A DNA stretch of 64,000 nucleotides from Desulfurispira natronophila. GTDB taxonomy: Bacteria; Chrysiogenota; Chrysiogenetes; Chrysiogenales; Chrysiogenaceae. Location: positions 111,286-175,285 of the forward strand of contig NZ_JACHID010000005.1 of assembly GCF_014203025.1 (NCBI RefSeq), read 5' to 3'. The notes under the pieces were generated by a model. The model was not told the DNA's origin and made no database searches. It saw only the letters and a program-made list of their open reading frames with translations. Position 1 is the stretch's first letter, and every line of letters begins with the position of its first letter. The translations under genes and the position numbers were made by a program. Shown piece by piece: positions 37,135 to 46,454 of the stretch.

Positions 37135-38211
37135 CTACAAATGGTTTTTAGCACCACTGTCCGTCGCTTGTCGGTTTATACTGTACCAGCTCAGGCCAGC
37201 TAGCATTGCCGCAAAGACTCCATGGGGAATATTAAGGCTCAGTAGTGGAATACTTCCAGAGAAAGCCAGCCAGCCAAAATTCCCCAAAACACTTGCCAAC
37301 GTCATCAATACCAGATATGCCCACAACAGCAAGGCCATAACACTGGCAAAAGGATGAGTCGCCTTCAGGGAAACAATCAGGCTTGTGATCAGGAAAACCA
37401 TCAATAAACCCATCACAACTACTGCCAGCAGCCATCCACCCTGGTTCAGCAAGTGAGTCAACACAAAGCTTCCGCTGGAGTCGCTCAGGGGAAGCGTAAG
37501 TCCAGTCCCAAAAAGAGTAGCGCTGGCAACTATCTGATCGATCTGGCCAAAAATACTATCACTCAAATAATCTGCTGGGGGGAAGGGCATACTTCCCGAT
37601 ATAGATTGTGAAAGCATCGTCACTCCAACCATCCAGGTAGCGCTCCAACCAACAACACCGGCACCAACCACCCACCAGTAGGGACTGCTGCGCAGAGCGC
37701 AAAGCGCTATGAGAAGCACTCCACCAGCCAGGAGACTGGATTTCAGAGCTGCCAGTATCCCCCACAGTAAAAGCAATACCGCTACGAGGGTTATCAGCAT
37801 TCTTGATGGCTGCCGCCCAGCGCCCCTCGCGCTAAACCAAGCATAAAACCCTGCTACAAAGAGAAAAAAACTCAGTATTACTGGAGGGCTCAAGGCTGTG
37901 GAAACGGTAATCAGAGCGGTTGGGTCCGTACGTGGTGGTGCAAATGACTCAACTTTAAGCAACAGCACACTAAAAATCAGCCAAGTAACGGGCGGCATAC
38001 TGGTGAGCTTGTTGATAAAAGCGGGACTGCGCGATACGAGAAACGCGATGACAACCATAACCACCAAAGCTCCAACCATGGTAGCAGAGGAAGGATCTCC
38101 TTTGGCTCTAAAAACCACTTGGCCCGGGTAACTTATATGAAGCCAAGCAGCAAAGAGAAGTACTGCAGCAGGTGTGAATAAAGTGAGTGCAAGGAGGGGG
38201 GGGGTTCTCAT
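37135..38211 (-). CDS. Polytopic membrane protein, divergent FtsW/RodA (SEDS)-like
   Basis: 358 residues with about ten hydrophobic helices. The second half resembles the SEDS fold of FtsW/RodA: IDQIVASATLFGTGL compares with the usual QS..AI.SGGL.GKGL, followed by an Asp in LSDSSGSFV where FtsW has its essential Asp, then LLNQGGWLL and the late LGNFGWLAFSGSIPLLS. If so, it would be a peptidoglycan glycosyltransferase or a relative with changed function. Similarity is weak and I am unsure. The ATG at 38211 has GGAGG 4 bases upstream. Codons 3-6 contain an unbroken C9 run (38196-38204). Confidence 0.7.
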   Translation of the reverse strand: MRTPPLLALTLFTPAAVLLFAAWLHISYPGQVVFRAKGDPSSATMVGALVVMVVIAFLVSRSPAFINKLTSMPPVTWLIFSVLLLKVESFAPPRTDPTALITVSTALSPPVILSFFLFVAGFYAWFSARGAGRQPSRMLITLVAVLLLLWGILAALKSSLLAGGVLLIALCALRSSPYWWVVGAGVVGWSATWMVGVTMLSQSISGSMPFPPADYLSDSIFGQIDQIVASATLFGTGLTLPLSDSSGSFVLTHLLNQGGWLLAVVVMGLLMVFLITSLIVSLKATHPFASVMALLLWAYLVLMTLASVLGNFGWLAFSGSIPLLSLNIPHGVFAAMLAGLSWYSINRQATDSGAKNHL

Positions 38212-38497
38212 AATACCTCCAGTATGCCTGATGATTCCTGTTGTCCTGGGCTTAGCACCTTCACCGGTACTGGCGCTGGACTGCTCCAAAAAAAGTCAGA
38301 TGATGGCAAGTAAAGTGCTCACCAGAACGAAGGTTACAGTATAAAAGTGCAAAAACAGCCATGAATAGTTAGCGCTTTTAATGATAGTATATGCTCAGAC
38401 TCGTATTTTGCGAAGGAAAAAGTCCGCATGTGATAGGCTTGAGGATAAAAATTGTGGAAGAAGCGTTGAGCCCTACCATTAAAAAAGAGAGGTAACA

Positions 38498-39118
38498 ATG
38501 AACTGCAATATCGCCGTAGTGGTTACTGGAGCCACTGGCAGTAACTTGGCCATCAAATTCCTGCAACTCCTACAAGAACAGGAAATATCCTCCGATGTCG
38601 TCTTTAGCCATCAGGGCATGGCAAACCTTGCACTGGAGTATGGGTATAGCGTTGCGGAAATTCCACAGATGGATACACAAGAGCTCAGCCAAGTGGTAAG
38701 GCAGCATGTTCCATCCCAGTGTCGCATACATGACGCTAGCCACTTTTTCTCTCCACTAGCGAGTGGCTCAGGTGCTCCCATGGCACTGGTGGTGCTGCCT
38801 GCCAGCATGGGTTACTGCGCTCGAGTAGCTCAGGGTTCTTCTGAGACATTGGCAGAGCGAGTCTTCGACGTCTGCCTCAAAGAGCAGCGCCCTATTTTGG
38901 TATGCCCCCGGGAGAGTCCCCTCAGTCAGGTTCACCTGCGCAACTTGTTGGAGTTGAGCACGATGGGAGTGCAAATCGTCCCTTTTATGCCTGAATTCTA
39001 TTCTCATCAGCGTGGATCTATGGATAAGCAAATTGATCGATTCGTCAGCCGCCTGGCGGGAATGCTACAGGTGAACGCTCACTATTCCCGCTGGATGGAT
39101 GGGTCGGAAGCCCCCTGA
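38498..39118 (+). CDS. ubiX: UbiX-family flavin prenyltransferase
   Basis: Makes prenylated FMN, the cofactor of UbiD-type decarboxylases. Family marks: VVTGATGSNLA at the N-terminus, the middle SGAPMALVVLPASMGYCARVAQG, then LKEQRPILVCPRESPLSQVHLRNLL and FMPEFY. 206 residues. GAGAGG lies 5 bases before the ATG. No ubiD-like gene is in the window. The end overlaps the 3' end of gshA on the other strand by 37 bases. Confidence 0.9.
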   Translation: MNCNIAVVVTGATGSNLAIKFLQLLQEQEISSDVVFSHQGMANLALEYGYSVAEIPQMDTQELSQVVRQHVPSQCRIHDASHFFSPLASGSGAPMALVVLPASMGYCARVAQGSSETLAERVFDVCLKEQRPILVCPRESPLSQVHLRNLLELSTMGVQIVPFMPEFYSHQRGSMDKQIDRFVSRLAGMLQVNAHYSRWMDGSEAP

Positions 39119-40572
39119 TAATGCCGATAATGGTGGTGATGCGCCTGGGCCTGCTTCTTCATAATGTCTATAAATGAGCCTCCTGTATCCTGCAGCCCCG
39201 CTACCATGCGTGCCGATGGCGTCGCATTCGGATTATCCAGCTTCGCCAAGGCCTGCTGAATGCACATCTGATAACATTTTGTCCCACCACCACGATCCAT
39301 AATACCAGCCACCTTCATCATATCCTGCAAAAAATTGCGGGCAATAGCTGGCATAGCAGTGCGTTTGCCGCAAAAAGAAATTTCTGCATCACTCATGCGA
39401 CCTTCGAGGGCAATACGCCGCTCATTGGCATTTATCTCCTCGTCACGCTCCCGACGCGAGCAGTAGTCACTGTGGCGCAACAGGCAGTACGTCAGTAAAA
39501 CATGCAGAAAATGTAGCCGGGAAATATCCAAGCCGTAGGGGCTTTCGGGATTGAGATCTGACGCTCGAATTTCAATATACCCCACTCCGGCGCGCTCCAG
39601 AGCATCAAGGGAAGTTTCCCCCGCCAGGGGAGCCTGCTTAAAGCGAACCGGGGCATAGTACTCATTTTCCAGCTGCAGCACATTGGCATTCAGCTGGATT
39701 TGTTCTGCATGGCGATAAAGTCCCAAGGCTTCATAACGGGGATCAGGCATTTCCATGGCCCGTCGCAAATCACCAATATAACTTTCCAGTCGATTGAAAC
39801 ATATGCGAAAGTTACGCTGCTCTTCATTTGAATAGCCGAACTGACTCATACGTAAAGAAGTCGCCCAGGGAAAACCCAGAGTGTCAGGCCCCAGGGTGTG
39901 GAACTGGTTGAGTGCCTTGATATCATAGCTGCGATCTACAACTGGCGAAGCGCCATACAGGTAAACAAAAAGCCAGCGCAAACGGAGAAAGTTCCGCACG
40001 AGCGCACAGTAGCCGTCGTTGATAAACTCCTGCCGGGGAACCTCGTCCCCAAAATGCTGGTGAAGCATATCCCACAATTTCGGATCAAATGAAAAATTGT
40101 AATGGATGCCACATACCATTTGAATGGCCTTACCGTAACGCAAAGCCAAACCCCGGCGATAAATCTCCTTGGTTTTAGCCTCCGGAGTTTCACCAAAGAA
40201 GGCAATAGGAATCTGCTCTTCGCTGGGCAAGCGACACGGCATGCTGGCAGGCCACAAAAGCTGATCGCCGATGTTACTGGCTACAAAGTGGTGCAGCTGA
40301 GCCAGATACTGATAACAGCCTTCAATAGTGGGAAAAGGCGGAGTAATAAGCTCAAGCTGACTTTCTGAAAAGTCGGTGGTAATAGCAGGATGGGTAAACT
40401 TGTCACCTATTGCCTGTGGATGGGGCTCCAGATTCAGAGACCCATCGGCATTGACTCGCAGGGCCTCACGCTCTACACCGTGAAACCCGGCGCTGAGGAG
40501 TGAAGCGTACGATGACTGGGAAAAAATCTGGAGGTTACGGTTAAAATCCCAGCGGTCATTTTCCGTCCACAT
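39082..40572 (-). CDS. gshA: Glutamate-cysteine ligase (type 1 GshA)
   Basis: First step of glutathione synthesis: ATP-dependent ligation of Glu and Cys. It resembles the proteobacterial type: GVEREALRVNADGSL, THPAITTDFSESQLELIT, AIQMVCGIHYNFSF and YIEIRASDLNP. 496 residues, normal length. It starts 3 bases after the glutaredoxin gene, forming a compact thiol-redox operon. No gshB is in the window. Confidence 0.95.
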   Translation of the reverse strand: MWTENDRWDFNRNLQIFSQSSYASLLSAGFHGVEREALRVNADGSLNLEPHPQAIGDKFTHPAITTDFSESQLELITPPFPTIEGCYQYLAQLHHFVASNIGDQLLWPASMPCRLPSEEQIPIAFFGETPEAKTKEIYRRGLALRYGKAIQMVCGIHYNFSFDPKLWDMLHQHFGDEVPRQEFINDGYCALVRNFLRLRWLFVYLYGASPVVDRSYDIKALNQFHTLGPDTLGFPWATSLRMSQFGYSNEEQRNFRICFNRLESYIGDLRRAMEMPDPRYEALGLYRHAEQIQLNANVLQLENEYYAPVRFKQAPLAGETSLDALERAGVGYIEIRASDLNPESPYGLDISRLHFLHVLLTYCLLRHSDYCSRRERDEEINANERRIALEGRMSDAEISFCGKRTAMPAIARNFLQDMMKVAGIMDRGGGTKCYQMCIQQALAKLDNPNATPSARMVAGLQDTGGSFIDIMKKQAQAHHHHYRHYQGASDPSIQRE

Positions 40573-40575
40573 GGA

Positions 40576-40839
40576 TCAGACTTGCTCGTCACGGATAAGG
40601 GGAAGAAGTTTACCCTCACGGTGCAAGGCGTCAATCTCCGAAAAGCCACCCAGGCAATCGTCACCAACAAGAACCTGAGGCACTGTATTCATGCCAGTGC
40701 GTTTTTTAATGCTGGCATACAGTGCTGGATCAAAAGTGACCTCATGCTCCTCATAACGAACACCAAGGCTATCCAGAAGCGCCTTGGCCTTGCGGCAAAA
40801 GGGGCAACTGTTTTTTGTGTAAATAGTAACCGATTGCAT
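40576..40839 (-). CDS. grxC: Glutaredoxin (GrxC type)
   Basis: Small dithiol glutaredoxin of 87 residues, using glutathione to reduce disulfides. It has the active site CPFC near residue 12, the cis-proline loop NTVPQV, and the glutathione-binding GGFSEIDAL. It is immediately upstream of gshA, linking glutathione production with its use. Confidence 0.96.
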   Translation of the reverse strand: MQSVTIYTKNSCPFCRKAKALLDSLGVRYEEHEVTFDPALYASIKKRTGMNTVPQVLVGDDCLGGFSEIDALHREGKLLPLIRDEQV

Positions 40840-40955
40840 AAGTACTCCATTTTCAAAATGTTTATATGGTACTCTATAGACTCACTATCGCCGAAGCCCA
40901 CCCAAACGCCTTTCGCGTACATCAAGCCCTCAAAGCGATACGTAGGTACCATAAC

Positions 40956-41000
40956 AAAAAAACCTCCATCCCTAAAGTGGCAAATGCCAGGATGAAGGTT
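40956..41000 (-). terminator. Terminator of the downstream MCP gene
   Basis: Arms at 40961-40971 and 40990-41000 form an 11-bp stem with one mismatch, with a small TGGCA/TGCCA hairpin inside the loop. On the minus strand it is followed by a run of T. It lies 22 bases after the MCP stop. Confidence 0.85.
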
Positions 41001-41021
41001 CAGCAAGTTCGCCTGAGGAAA

Positions 41022-42791
41022 TCAGGAAACCGGCTTCAATGCCTTTTGCTGGGAGGGTAAGACCGGACAGGAGGCACTGCCTCCGTCATGCCCGTAACCA
41101 CAACGGATTACGCCCCAGTGCTTGCCACTGATAAAGACAGGATAGGAGACATCGGTAAGGATTTCTCCCGTATCCCGCACATAGGTTTGCTGCAGCACCC
41201 CCTGGTCGTTGCTGGCACAACGTTGCTCCATCTGTGTAGTGAAAAAGCGTCGTTTGGAGCGGTTGCGAACAACATCTACTTCCGCATTACCAGTAAGAGG
41301 CTGGTTGTACTTGTCGTTATGTACAATATTCAGGCCCTCGCGATTCTCAAAAATAAAGTACGCCATGATGCTCTCGTCAAAGTACCGCCGTTGAATATCG
41401 CCAAAAATCCCCTCAAGCTTCTCCGTAAAGGGAGCTTCGTATTTGGGTGGCTCAACACCTGGAATGGGGCGATAATCAGTGCTGAAAAGTTCACTGTGAC
41501 TTATAGCACCCCGGCTGAGCATATCCTCTATGGCATTTTCAGCTTCTTCCGATGCGCTGCGAAGCTTATCGCGAATAGCGCTGGAAAAGTCTCCGGTATC
41601 AAAGGCAGTAGTGAAAGATGAAAGGGATTCGTTGCTGCGAGAGAGCGACTCGGCCTGGCGAGAGAAGTCCATGCTGACTTCCTTCATCTGCTCCACCTTG
41701 TCGGCTATAACCTCCAGGCGCGAAGCAATATCCTGAACCGTTGCCGTCTGCTCTTCGGCAGCGGATGCTATGGATAAGGTACTTTCACTTATTTGGCTAT
41801 TGAAGTCACTGATTTGGTGAACGATATCGGTAATCTCCTCAACAGCAGCCGTCCCCCGATCCATGGATTTGCGGGATTTTTCCGAGCTTTCTGCAGCAGC
41901 TATTGAGTCGCGGCGAATGGTCTTGAGACTCTCCGATATACCACTGGTGGCGTCAGTAGTTTTTTCTGCCAGCTTGCGCACCTCGTCAGCCACCACCGCA
42001 AAGCCACGTCCGTGATCTCCAGCGCGAGCTGCCTCGATAGCTGCATTCAGAGCCAATAGATTGGTCTGATCGGCAATATCATTAATGATAACAATAACAT
42101 CCTCGATTTTTTCTGCCGATTCGCTCAATTCTTTGAGCACCTGGCTGGATTCATCAATAATCGAAGACGTCTCCCGCATAATCTTCACAATTTCGCCCGC
42201 ATTGGCATCAGCGGTTCGGGCCAATTCACTGGCCGAGGCTGTATTCCCTTGAAGCTCACTGATAGAGCGACTGACACTGCTGACCGTGCTTGACATCTCC
42301 TCGGTAGCTGCGGCAATAGCAGCCGTTTCCCGTGCATTTTCCTCATTGGCAGCAACCGTATCCTGGGCACTTTTGGCCAGACAGGCTGCAGCAATGGCAC
42401 TCACGGCACTGTGCTCGTTGATGCGGGTAAGAATCTCCCGCAGCTTTGAGTACATGGTATTTAACGAGCTCCAAATGTATCCCCAGTAGTGGGAAGGGGA
42501 ATCGGGCCACTCCTGTTTCATGTCGCCATCTTCAATAATAGGCCGAACCGTGTTTTGCAGGACGCTGAAGGGATAGTCCACCCGCAGCAGCCACAGAACC
42601 ACAATGCCTCCCACCAGTATGCCACTGCCAGCCAGGAAAAGAATTATCCCCAGGAAAGTATTACTCGCGTAGGTGTATCCTGCCAGCGGAAGCAGGACAA
42701 TACCACCAATCAATGTACCCAGAAAGGGAACGACCTGACCAATAGAGCGATTTGTGGACTTCAAAGTGGTAACGACTTTCCCTATATCCAT
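41022..42791 (-). CDS. Methyl-accepting chemotaxis protein with C-terminal cytoplasmic sensor
   Basis: 589-residue receptor. Two membrane helices (about 20-40 and 44-66) are separated by only a few residues, so there is almost no periplasmic part. The signalling domain follows ([35 protein letters not shown]). After it comes an additional domain of about 120 residues ([43 protein letters not shown]) that looks Cache/PAS-like. The sensor thus appears cytoplasmic and at the C-terminus. ATG 42791 is preferred to the upstream GTG at 42833, which would add an unusual basic leader. Confidence 0.92.
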   Translation of the reverse strand: MDIGKVVTTLKSTNRSIGQVVPFLGTLIGGIVLLPLAGYTYASNTFLGIILFLAGSGILVGGIVVLWLLRVDYPFSVLQNTVRPIIEDGDMKQEWPDSPSHYWGYIWSSLNTMYSKLREILTRINEHSAVSAIAAACLAKSAQDTVAANEENARETAAIAAATEEMSSTVSSVSRSISELQGNTASASELARTADANAGEIVKIMRETSSIIDESSQVLKELSESAEKIEDVIVIINDIADQTNLLALNAAIEAARAGDHGRGFAVVADEVRKLAEKTTDATSGISESLKTIRRDSIAAAESSEKSRKSMDRGTAAVEEITDIVHQISDFNSQISESTLSIASAAEEQTATVQDIASRLEVIADKVEQMKEVSMDFSRQAESLSRSNESLSSFTTAFDTGDFSSAIRDKLRSASEEAENAIEDMLSRGAISHSELFSTDYRPIPGVEPPKYEAPFTEKLEGIFGDIQRRYFDESIMAYFIFENREGLNIVHNDKYNQPLTGNAEVDVVRNRSKRRFFTTQMEQRCASNDQGVLQQTYVRDTGEILTDVSYPVFISGKHWGVIRCGYGHDGGSASCPVLPSQQKALKPVS

Positions 42792-42903
42792 AAGCACCAC
42801 CCAAATAGAACGATATATATTTTTGCAATGCACTACGACAAAGCAATTTAACTATAACCCTACACGAATCTCATGAATTTCTCAAAACGTTTTTTTACTC
42901 GCA

Positions 42904-42957
42904 AAAAACCCTGAAGACCGTTAGCCCCCCAGAAAAACCTGGGCCCACAGATAACGG
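42904..42957 (-). terminator. Possible terminator of the M16 protease gene
   Basis: CCGTTA/TAACGG arms (42918-42923, 42952-42957) enclose a CCCAG/CTGGG hairpin. On the minus strand a T6 run lies 9 bases beyond the stem, further than ideal. Confidence 0.35.
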
Positions 42958-43005
42958 CTCACGACAACCTGAGTGTGTTTTTTCATTATGGGAGGCGTAG
43001 CTACG

Positions 43006-45921
43006 CTACACCCGATGAACAGCGAACCCCAGCGACTCACCCAGGTCCACACTGCCACTGTGAGTCAACACAGCAGTGCGCCCAGCACCAGGTTTCAGGT
43101 AAGTATTGGCAACCCGCTGCAAGTCAGACAGAGTTACATCCATAATTCGTTGTCTGTGCATACGCAAAAAATCAGGTGATCGCCCGTGCAAAGCATTAAC
43201 ATATGCTTTTTGCGCTTCACCTGCTGGAGAGCCAGGCTTGTCAATACTGGCCACAACTCCAAGAACAGCTTCCTCTACCTTTTCGGCAGAGTGGTCCGAT
43301 TTCTGCAGCCAGTCCAGGCTTTGATCAAAGGCATCCAGGGTTTCCTGCAAATGGGGATCGCGATAACTGAAAAAGCGGAAAACTCCCAGTCCAGAATCCT
43401 GACCGGCACCTCCGCCGTAGGCACCTCCTTGCTCACGAATAACCCGGTGCAAATAACCATTACGTAAAAATGGCCCCAGCACCGTTAAGGCTGCCGCATC
43501 AGGGTGGGAAGCTGCTACAGTGGGATACGCTTTGGCACAGAAGTGCACCTGAGTACTGGCAATCCACATTTGATGGACGTTGGCAGCGTCGATCGTCCCA
43601 CCCATGGGGAAAAAGGGATCGCGAACGGGAGTTTCTGCCCAAAGAGCTTCCAGAGTTGGCTGTAATGTCAGGCGCAACTGCTCACTGCCAATAGCCAGCA
43701 GACGCAAGGGTGCCCGACAAACCTGCTCATGAATTCCATTGAGTGAGCGCTGGAAAGTTTCCATAGCATCGGCACGATCCAGTTCACGGTCAAGCTGTTT
43801 TAACGACACAATACCCGCCAGCCCTCGTGAGCGATGGGAAAGGGCCGCCACAGGACTTATGGAAGAAGCCGCAGCGGTCATGGCCAAAATATGACCACTG
43901 CCTGTAATGCTCTGCTCCCGTGCCGCACGCTTCTGAGCCACCAGCTCCCTGATGCGTTGAGTTTCATCAAAGCGTACATCAGAGTGAAAATCACGGACTA
44001 ACCGAGCCATAGTGCTGGCATTACGCTCCAAAGCCTTGGATGTCAGACTAAAGAAGCCGCTAAAGCTCCTGGGATCATGAACACTGCCGCGCACGGATGT
44101 AGAGGCACCCAGGCCACCGGTAGCACTGGAAAGCCGCTGCTGCATAGTCAGGTAGTCTTCATTGCCACAACCCAGCTCCGGCAAAAGAAATGCGTAAAGA
44201 CCAAAGTGAGGCAATTGTTCCTGCTCCAGCTGTGGCAACTCTTTTATGGCACTAAAGTAGCACAATCCATTGGTTTGCTGATCGTACCAGGCACCTGGCC
44301 AGCCTGCCAGGCCGTCAGACAAAGGCTCTGGCATTTGTAATCGGGGGCTCACGTCTTCCAGACCAACCTTGGGCAAAATGCTCAGATCCTGGGGCTCCTC
44401 CTGGCGCCTGGCCAGCTTCTGTGCGGTCTCTACCAGCTGCTGTTTCTGCCTGTCATCCAGACTTACCTGCAACTGATCCAGAACCTGTCGCTCCTGCTGT
44501 TGGTTTTTTTGGCTCAACTTCGAGTCCGGCTTAAGCACCAAACGAACCCGATGAGGGTTATCCAAAAACAAGCGCTGCACCAGCGAAGGAATAAAGTCAC
44601 TCTGCTGTATTTCCTTGCGCAGTTCGGCCAAAACCGGCTCGATATCCAACATAGCCAGCGAGTCGCCACCGTGAATTGCCCCAGGAAGGACCTGAAGCAT
44701 AGCTTGCAGACCAAAAGGAAGGCTGTCGCCTCCAATCTCACGATAATCGAGCTCCAGTTGATGCAGGGCCGATTCCACCACGGCGATATCGACGCCTTTA
44801 CCGCTGATATCTTGTAACACCTGCAATACAAGAGCCTCCACGTCATCAGCTCGATCTGCCTCACTACCTTCCAGCCCGCAAACAAAGCACATCTCCCGAT
44901 ACGACTCCTCGACACCACACAACGGCGAGGGAGAACTGCCCAGATCAGTCGTCTCAAGAGCGCGCCGTAAAGGCGAAGCACTGTTGTCCAGCAGTATGGC
45001 ACTGAGGAGCTCAGCCTGAAAGAGCTCTTTCAGGTCAGTACTTTTTCCCAGTAACCACCCCACCACAATGTGAGTGCGGGGCTGATCCGCTTGCTCCTCG
45101 TCGTCGTAGGGGTACCAGGCCTCTACCTGAAGCGGCTCGCGATAGCGCAACTCATCCGGAACGCTCACCGGTACAACCGAATCGGAAAAGCGGTGCAAAG
45201 CTAATTTTTCTAGTCGATCCTGAATTTCTTCTACCGGCAAGTTACCAAAGGTTAAAAATATGGCATTACCTGGATGGTAGTGACTGCGATAAAACTCCAG
45301 TAGCTGCTCATAGGTAAGCTGGGGAATGGCAGTTGGATCACCGCCACTGTTGTGGTGGTACGTGGTGGTGGGGTAGAGGTAGTGACTCATAGTCTGCCAG
45401 AGCACGCTGACTGGAGAGCTCATGGCCCCTTTCATCTCGTTGTAGACAATGCCCCGCCGAACCAGGGCGGTAGAGGGGTCGTCGGGCTGGGAGAACTCCA
45501 GTCGATGCCCCTCCTGCAGAAAGTCCAGCGGATCGAGGCGAGAGAAAAACACCGCATCCAGATAAACATCCAGCAGATTGTAAAAATCTTTTACATTTTT
45601 ACTGGCAAAGGGGTAGGCCGTCCAGTCACTACCGGTAAAGGCATTCATGAAAGTATTGAGGGAGCGACGGGTCATCATGAAAAATGGATCCCGCACGGGA
45701 TACTTCTCGCTACCGCACAGCACCGTGTGCTCAAGAATATGAGCGATGCCAGTGGAGTCCTGGGGAGCCGTGCGAAAAGCGACCATAAAGGCATTTTCGT
45801 CATTAGGCGATTGCAGGTGTATATGTTGAGCTCCGGTGCGCTGATGCAGATATTGCCGGGCAGTTATCTTTAGGGGATCAATAGGGTAGGTACGCTGCAG
45901 GGTAAAAGCTCGATCTGCCAT
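43006..45921 (-). CDS. M16C zinc metalloprotease, PreP-like
   Basis: Large insulinase-family peptidase of 971 residues, of the presequence-protease type that degrades oligopeptides in a closed chamber. The inverted zinc motif HILEH lies near residues 60-65, the third ligand is probably in GIVYNEMKGAMS, and CGSEKYPVRDPFFMM with NAFTGSDWTAYPFAS is typical of PreP/Cym1. The second M16 half and the helical linker are present. No signal peptide, so likely cytoplasmic. GAGGTGAA lies 9 bases before the ATG. A perfect GCGTAG/CTACGC palindrome overlaps the stop codon. Confidence 0.95.
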   Translation of the reverse strand: MADRAFTLQRTYPIDPLKITARQYLHQRTGAQHIHLQSPNDENAFMVAFRTAPQDSTGIAHILEHTVLCGSEKYPVRDPFFMMTRRSLNTFMNAFTGSDWTAYPFASKNVKDFYNLLDVYLDAVFFSRLDPLDFLQEGHRLEFSQPDDPSTALVRRGIVYNEMKGAMSSPVSVLWQTMSHYLYPTTTYHHNSGGDPTAIPQLTYEQLLEFYRSHYHPGNAIFLTFGNLPVEEIQDRLEKLALHRFSDSVVPVSVPDELRYREPLQVEAWYPYDDEEQADQPRTHIVVGWLLGKSTDLKELFQAELLSAILLDNSASPLRRALETTDLGSSPSPLCGVEESYREMCFVCGLEGSEADRADDVEALVLQVLQDISGKGVDIAVVESALHQLELDYREIGGDSLPFGLQAMLQVLPGAIHGGDSLAMLDIEPVLAELRKEIQQSDFIPSLVQRLFLDNPHRVRLVLKPDSKLSQKNQQQERQVLDQLQVSLDDRQKQQLVETAQKLARRQEEPQDLSILPKVGLEDVSPRLQMPEPLSDGLAGWPGAWYDQQTNGLCYFSAIKELPQLEQEQLPHFGLYAFLLPELGCGNEDYLTMQQRLSSATGGLGASTSVRGSVHDPRSFSGFFSLTSKALERNASTMARLVRDFHSDVRFDETQRIRELVAQKRAAREQSITGSGHILAMTAAASSISPVAALSHRSRGLAGIVSLKQLDRELDRADAMETFQRSLNGIHEQVCRAPLRLLAIGSEQLRLTLQPTLEALWAETPVRDPFFPMGGTIDAANVHQMWIASTQVHFCAKAYPTVAASHPDAAALTVLGPFLRNGYLHRVIREQGGAYGGGAGQDSGLGVFRFFSYRDPHLQETLDAFDQSLDWLQKSDHSAEKVEEAVLGVVASIDKPGSPAGEAQKAYVNALHGRSPDFLRMHRQRIMDVTLSDLQRVANTYLKPGAGRTAVLTHSGSVDLGESLGFAVHRV

Positions 45922-46454
45922 AAATTAAAGTTCACCTCAGTAAAATTGTTGGTAACGATGTACAACTGTTATTTCCAGAAAATCCCCATTGCATCGTGGG
46001 GTACCTGAATGGGGAAAACCAAACAGTTATCCAGATTGACAAGGAATCCTAGCTTATGCAATGTGCCGAGTAAACGCAAAAGGCAATTCTGCTATATTTT
46101 CACCCTAGATTGCTAAGACTGAACTTTTGCACCCTTCCGCTTGGGTATAAGGCAAAGAAAGTAACCTTTGCTCGCCTGCTCCGGATATCCGTCCACAGGG
46201 AGAACAGAGCGTGACCTGACGATGGATAAACGCTTTCAGTAAATTCATCACCCCATGAATGTATACCTGCGATTTTTTATTTACCTTTTCAAATTTTGGT
46301 ATAGAATTTTGGTTTGCTCAGGCTGGCTCTGGTGCCACAAGACCATCGTGGTGATTGCCAACTGCAAGCCCAAAGAGCTGAAACGAAACGACAACGGCAG
46401 AAATCGCCCCCCATGGGTCGCTTCTCCCAGCAAAGAAAAGGAGCCAGACAACTT
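45922..46454 (+). other. Intergenic region between divergent M16 and GCS2-like genes
   Basis: 533 bases without a convincing gene. It contains nested inverted repeats (45964-45970 with 46022-46028, and 45984-45989 with 46009-46014). A possible extended -10 promoter TGGTATAGA (46297-46305) has a weak TTATTT 17 bases upstream. The frame of the next gene is open to 46314, but the first 47 codons look random and lack an SD. I see no RNA gene. Confidence 0.45.

Noticed and set aside
46314..46454. N-terminal extension of the GCS2-like gene from a TTG codon
   Set aside because: The composition is Gln/Arg-rich and random-looking, without SD; the ATG at 46455 has one.
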